Shown: in pieces, positions 4,773-7,062 of the stretch | Numbering within the stretch: the first letter of the stretch is position 1 | Layout: each line of letters opens with the position of its first letter | Assembly: GCA_013695575.1 (NCBI GenBank) | Contig: JACDAF010000072.1 | Coordinates: 1-7,062, forward strand | Length of the DNA stretch: 7,062 nt | Origin: Chloroflexota bacterium | GTDB taxonomy: Bacteria; Chloroflexota; Limnocylindria; P2-11E | Direction of reading: 5' to 3' | Translations under genes and position numbers: made by a program | Notes under the pieces: model-generated | Told to the model about the DNA's origin: nothing | Database searches by the model: none | Seen by the model: only the letters and a program-made list of their open reading frames with translations

Positions 4773-6050
4773 CTACTCCGCCAAGCAGGCGCGCGGATCG
4801 TCGAGGAATCGCATGAGATGGACCACGGGGACCGTCGCTCCCGCCTCGGCGATCCCCGCGCGCAGCTGCAGAATGCACCCCGGGTTCGCGCTGACGACGA
4901 TATCCGGCGACGCGGCGAGGATCGCTGCCACTTTCTGGCGCTGCAGCTCGTCCGCGATCTCGGGATGCGTGAGGTTGTACACGCCCGCGCTGCCGCAACA
5001 GCGTTCGGCGTCCTGGATCGGTGCGAGCGTGACGCCCGCGATCGACTGCAGCAGCGCACGAGGCTGACGCCGGATCTGCTGGCCGTGGGCGAGGTGGCAG
5101 GCATCCTGGTAGACAACGCGTACTTCCCGCGGGAGCGGGCGTGCCGGCGCCGAAGGTGACGCGACCTCGCTCACGTCGCGCACGCGTGCGGCGAAGGCGT
5201 GCGCCCGCTCCGCCCAGGCTCCGTCGTTCGCGAGCGCGTGGCCGTAGGCCTTCAAGTGCGCGCCGCATCCCGCCGCGTTCACGACGATCGGCGTGTCGCC
5301 GTCCCCGAACGCTTCGATGTTCGCCCGCGCGAGGTCTCTCGCGTGCTCGCCATCACCCGCATGGACGTGCAGCGCGCCGCAGCACACCTGCGTCGTCGGT
5401 GCCGTGATCGATCGCCCCTCACGCTCCAGCACCCGCACCGTCGCGCGGTGCGTCTCGCCGAATGCGGTGCGCATCACGCAGCCCGCGAACAGCGCCAGAT
5501 CGCCGCCGGGCTTCGCCAGCGGCGTGAAGGGACGGCCCTCGGGCGCCGAGAGCAGACGGTCCATCGCGGCGAGGCGGCTTGGCAGCAGGTGCAGCCTCCG
5601 GACGAGCGATTGCATGCCGCTCCTCACGTAGGCCGCGCCGAGGAGCGTCGCGAGGCCGACGCGTCCGGGGCGCGAGACCGTCGCGAGCCCCGCGGCCATC
5701 GCTCTACCGCCGAGGCCGCCACGCGGTGCCCGCTCTCGCACGACCTCGCGCGCGCCCTCCATGATCCGGCCAAAGGGCACGCCCGACGGGCAGGCGGTCT
5801 CACAGGCGCGGCAGACGAGGCAGGCGTCGAGGTGCGAGACGAGCGAGGCATCGGGTCGTGCGTCGGTGGCGACGAGCGCGCGGATGAGCTGGATCCGGCC
5901 CCGGGGCGAGTCCGCCTCATCCTCGAGAACGCGGTACGTCGGGCAGTCGTTGAGGCACAGCCCGCACGAGACGCAGGTCTTGAGGTCCTCCTCGCTGACG
6001 TGCTGCGACGTGCTGCGATGAGTGGTCTGAGCGTCGATGACGGATGGCAT
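4773..6050 (-). CDS. glcF: Glycolate oxidase iron-sulfur subunit (GlcF-type)
   Basis: Electron-transfer subunit of the membrane-associated glycolate oxidase (GlcDEF), which oxidises glycolate to glyoxylate. At 425 aa it is close to the usual length. Two [4Fe-4S] ferredoxin-type motifs lie at the N-terminus: C26-x2-C29-x2-C32-x3-C36-P and C77-x2-C80-x2-C83-x3-C87-P. Two CCG (heterodisulfide-reductase-like) domains follow. C191 pairs with CCGALHVHAG (223-232), and C318 (DACHLAHG) pairs with CCGSAGVYNL (351-360); both signatures favour GlcF over other CCG-domain proteins such as LutA or GlpC. The ATG at 6050 overlaps the aminotransferase stop by one base (TGATG), a strong sign of coupled translation. 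No GlcD or GlcE lies downstream; they may be upstream of the window or elsewhere. Other alpha-hydroxy-acid (for example D-lactate) oxidase systems use very similar subunits, so the substrate is likely but not certain. Confidence 0.93.
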   Translation of the reverse strand: MPSVIDAQTTHRSTSQHVSEEDLKTCVSCGLCLNDCPTYRVLEDEADSPRGRIQLIRALVATDARPDASLVSHLDACLVCRACETACPSGVPFGRIMEGAREVVRERAPRGGLGGRAMAAGLATVSRPGRVGLATLLGAAYVRSGMQSLVRRLHLLPSRLAAMDRLLSAPEGRPFTPLAKPGGDLALFAGCVMRTAFGETHRATVRVLEREGRSITAPTTQVCCGALHVHAGDGEHARDLARANIEAFGDGDTPIVVNAAGCGAHLKAYGHALANDGAWAERAHAFAARVRDVSEVASPSAPARPLPREVRVVYQDACHLAHGQQIRRQPRALLQSIAGVTLAPIQDAERCCGSAGVYNLTHPEIADELQRQKVAAILAASPDIVVSANPGCILQLRAGIAEAGATVPVVHLMRFLDDPRACLAE

Positions 6051-7062
6051 CAGCGCGAGCCCCGGTGTGCGAGCTGCTCTTCGGCGATGAAGCTTTCCTC
6101 GGCCGCGGCGACACCGGAGCCCGGGACTACCGCGAGGCCGCAGTCGCGCAGCGCGAGCTCGACCCCGCCGAGTGTCGCGAGCACCTCGAGCTCGTTCAAC
6201 GCGCCGAGGTGGCCGATGCGGAAGACGCGCCCCCGCAGTGCGCCGAGGCCGACCCCGAGGGCGAGGCCATAGCGGCTGCGCGCGCGTGCGATGACGGCGT
6301 TCGCGTCGCCGCCCTCAGGGACGACGACCGCGGTGAGGCTGTCGGAGTACGCGTCCGGCCGATCGCAGAGAATGTCGAGCTTCCAGGCACGCACCCCGGC
6401 GCGCACGCCGGCGGCGAGGCGCCGGTGGCGGGAAAACACGTTCTCGAGTCCCTCGGCCATGAGCATGTCCAGCGCCTCGCGAAGGCCGAACAGCAGCAGC
6501 GTGGCGGGCGTGTACGGAAAGAAGCCCGCGGCGTTGTCCTCGAGGATCGGCCGCCAGTCGAAGAAGCTTCGAGGACTCCCGCCCGTCGCGGCGCGCTCGA
6601 TGGCACGTGGGCCCGCGCAGACGATCCCCAAGCCGGGCGGCAGCATCAAGCCCTTCTGGCTCCCGGTGAGAGCCACGTCGACGCCCCACTCGTCGAAGCG
6701 GAAGGGCATGCTCCCGAGCGAGCTGACCGTGTCGACGATGAGGAGGGAGTCGCTCCCGGAGGACGTCAGCGCCTCGCGGACCGCGTGAATGTCGCTGCGG
6801 ACCCCGGTCGAGGTCTCGTTGTGCACGATCAGGATGGCCCGGTGCGCCGGGCGCAGATGCTCGCGCACCGCGTCCGCGGTGACGGGACTGCCCCAGCGCA
6901 GCGGCACGAGATCGACATCGAAGCCGAGCTTGCGCGCGGCCGCAGCGAAGCCGGCACTGAAGTGACCGTGATCGAAGGCCAGGACGCGTTCCCGTGGCGC
7001 GAGCACGTTGACGAGCGACGCTTCCCACGCGCCCGTGCCGGACGTCGGGTAGACGATCGGAC
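6050..7062 (-). CDS. Serine/alanine-glyoxylate aminotransferase, class V (N-terminus cut off)
   Basis: PLP-dependent class V aminotransferase that converts glyoxylate to glycine using serine or alanine as amino donor. The frame is open to the window edge, leaving 336 residues of roughly 390-400; about 50-65 N-terminal residues are missing. The visible part begins PIVYPTSGTGAWEASLVNVL, the phosphate-binding region of the family. Then come FDHGHFS, the cofactor Asp in LIVDTVSSLGS, and the Schiff-base lysine in TGSQKGLMLPPGLG (Lys codon at 6655-6653). This lysine motif is typical of serine-glyoxylate aminotransferases from serine-cycle and related bacteria. It resembles the alanine-glyoxylate enzymes too closely to separate the two by eye. 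The stop overlaps the glcF start (TGATG). Together they suggest a glycolate-to-glyoxylate-to-glycine route, as in photorespiration-like salvage or glyoxylate assimilation. Confidence 0.94.
   Translation of the reverse strand, partial: PIVYPTSGTGAWEASLVNVLAPRERVLAFDHGHFSAGFAAAARKLGFDVDLVPLRWGSPVTADAVREHLRPAHRAILIVHNETSTGVRSDIHAVREALTSSGSDSLLIVDTVSSLGSMPFRFDEWGVDVALTGSQKGLMLPPGLGIVCAGPRAIERAATGGSPRSFFDWRPILEDNAAGFFPYTPATLLLFGLREALDMLMAEGLENVFSRHRRLAAGVRAGVRAWKLDILCDRPDAYSDSLTAVVVPEGGDANAVIARARSRYGLALGVGLGALRGRVFRIGHLGALNELEVLATLGGVELALRDCGLAVVPGSGVAAAEESFIAEEQLAHRGSR

Noticed and set aside
3158..4816. Long plus-strand open frame of 552 codons
   Set aside because: It runs antisense to the deaminase and two upstream genes. 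Its translation is Arg/Ala-rich with no motifs, while the minus strand carries clear catalytic motifs. High GC removes stop codons from antisense frames.
5199..6272. Plus-strand open frame of 357 codons opposite glcF
   Set aside because: Antisense shadow of glcF, whose eight N-terminal iron-sulfur cysteines and two CCG domains leave no doubt about the coding strand.

Overview
The window comes from a very GC-rich bacterial chromosome with densely packed genes and third-codon positions that are mostly G or C. There is no plasmid, phage, insertion sequence, CRISPR or RNA gene signature. The gene mix is a tungsten/molybdenum aldehyde oxidoreductase, a serine/alanine-glyoxylate aminotransferase, a GlcF-type iron-sulfur subunit and an adenosine-deaminase-family enzyme. 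It would fit an uncultured soil or subsurface lineage such as Rokubacteria/Methylomirabilota or a high-GC Chloroflexota. That placement is a guess from gene content and base composition, not something the sequence proves.

Left part (1-2067): an aldehyde ferredoxin oxidoreductase family gene runs leftwards off the window edge. It is divergent from a small plus-strand gene (1639-2067) for an unrecognised protein with a Cys/His zinc-site-like pattern. The 101 bp between the two start codons hold an 11-bp direct repeat and a 6-bp inverted repeat, so this is a likely shared control region.

Right part (7062 down to 2083, all minus strand): eight consecutive genes. In transcription order they are a class V aminotransferase (5' end cut off by the window), GlcF, a 107-aa Cys/His-rich unknown, a 131-aa unknown with an arginine-rich tail, an adenosine-deaminase-family enzyme, an 80-aa two-helix membrane protein, a 73-aa helical protein, and a stand-alone cyclic-nucleotide-binding domain. 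Five of the seven junctions are overlaps or gaps of 10 nt or less, or are probably overlapping by stop-start motifs (TGATG, CTGA, GTGA, CTGA). The gap after glcF is 58 bp and holds a GC-rich hairpin, so the cluster may be two transcription units: aminotransferase-glcF, and the six downstream genes.

How they may work together: the first two genes point to glyoxylate/glycolate metabolism (glycolate oxidised to glyoxylate, then transaminated to glycine). The deaminase points to purine salvage, and the last gene could sense a cyclic nucleotide. A functional link between the two halves is only an inference from order.

The most unusual feature is translational. Two genes, possibly three, have no ordinary start codon where homology or the ribosome binding site puts the start, but do have CTG. 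In two cases CTG overlaps the upstream stop as CTGA. One of these junctions also carries a C CCC CCC heptamer in exactly the frame needed for -1 slippage into the deaminase.
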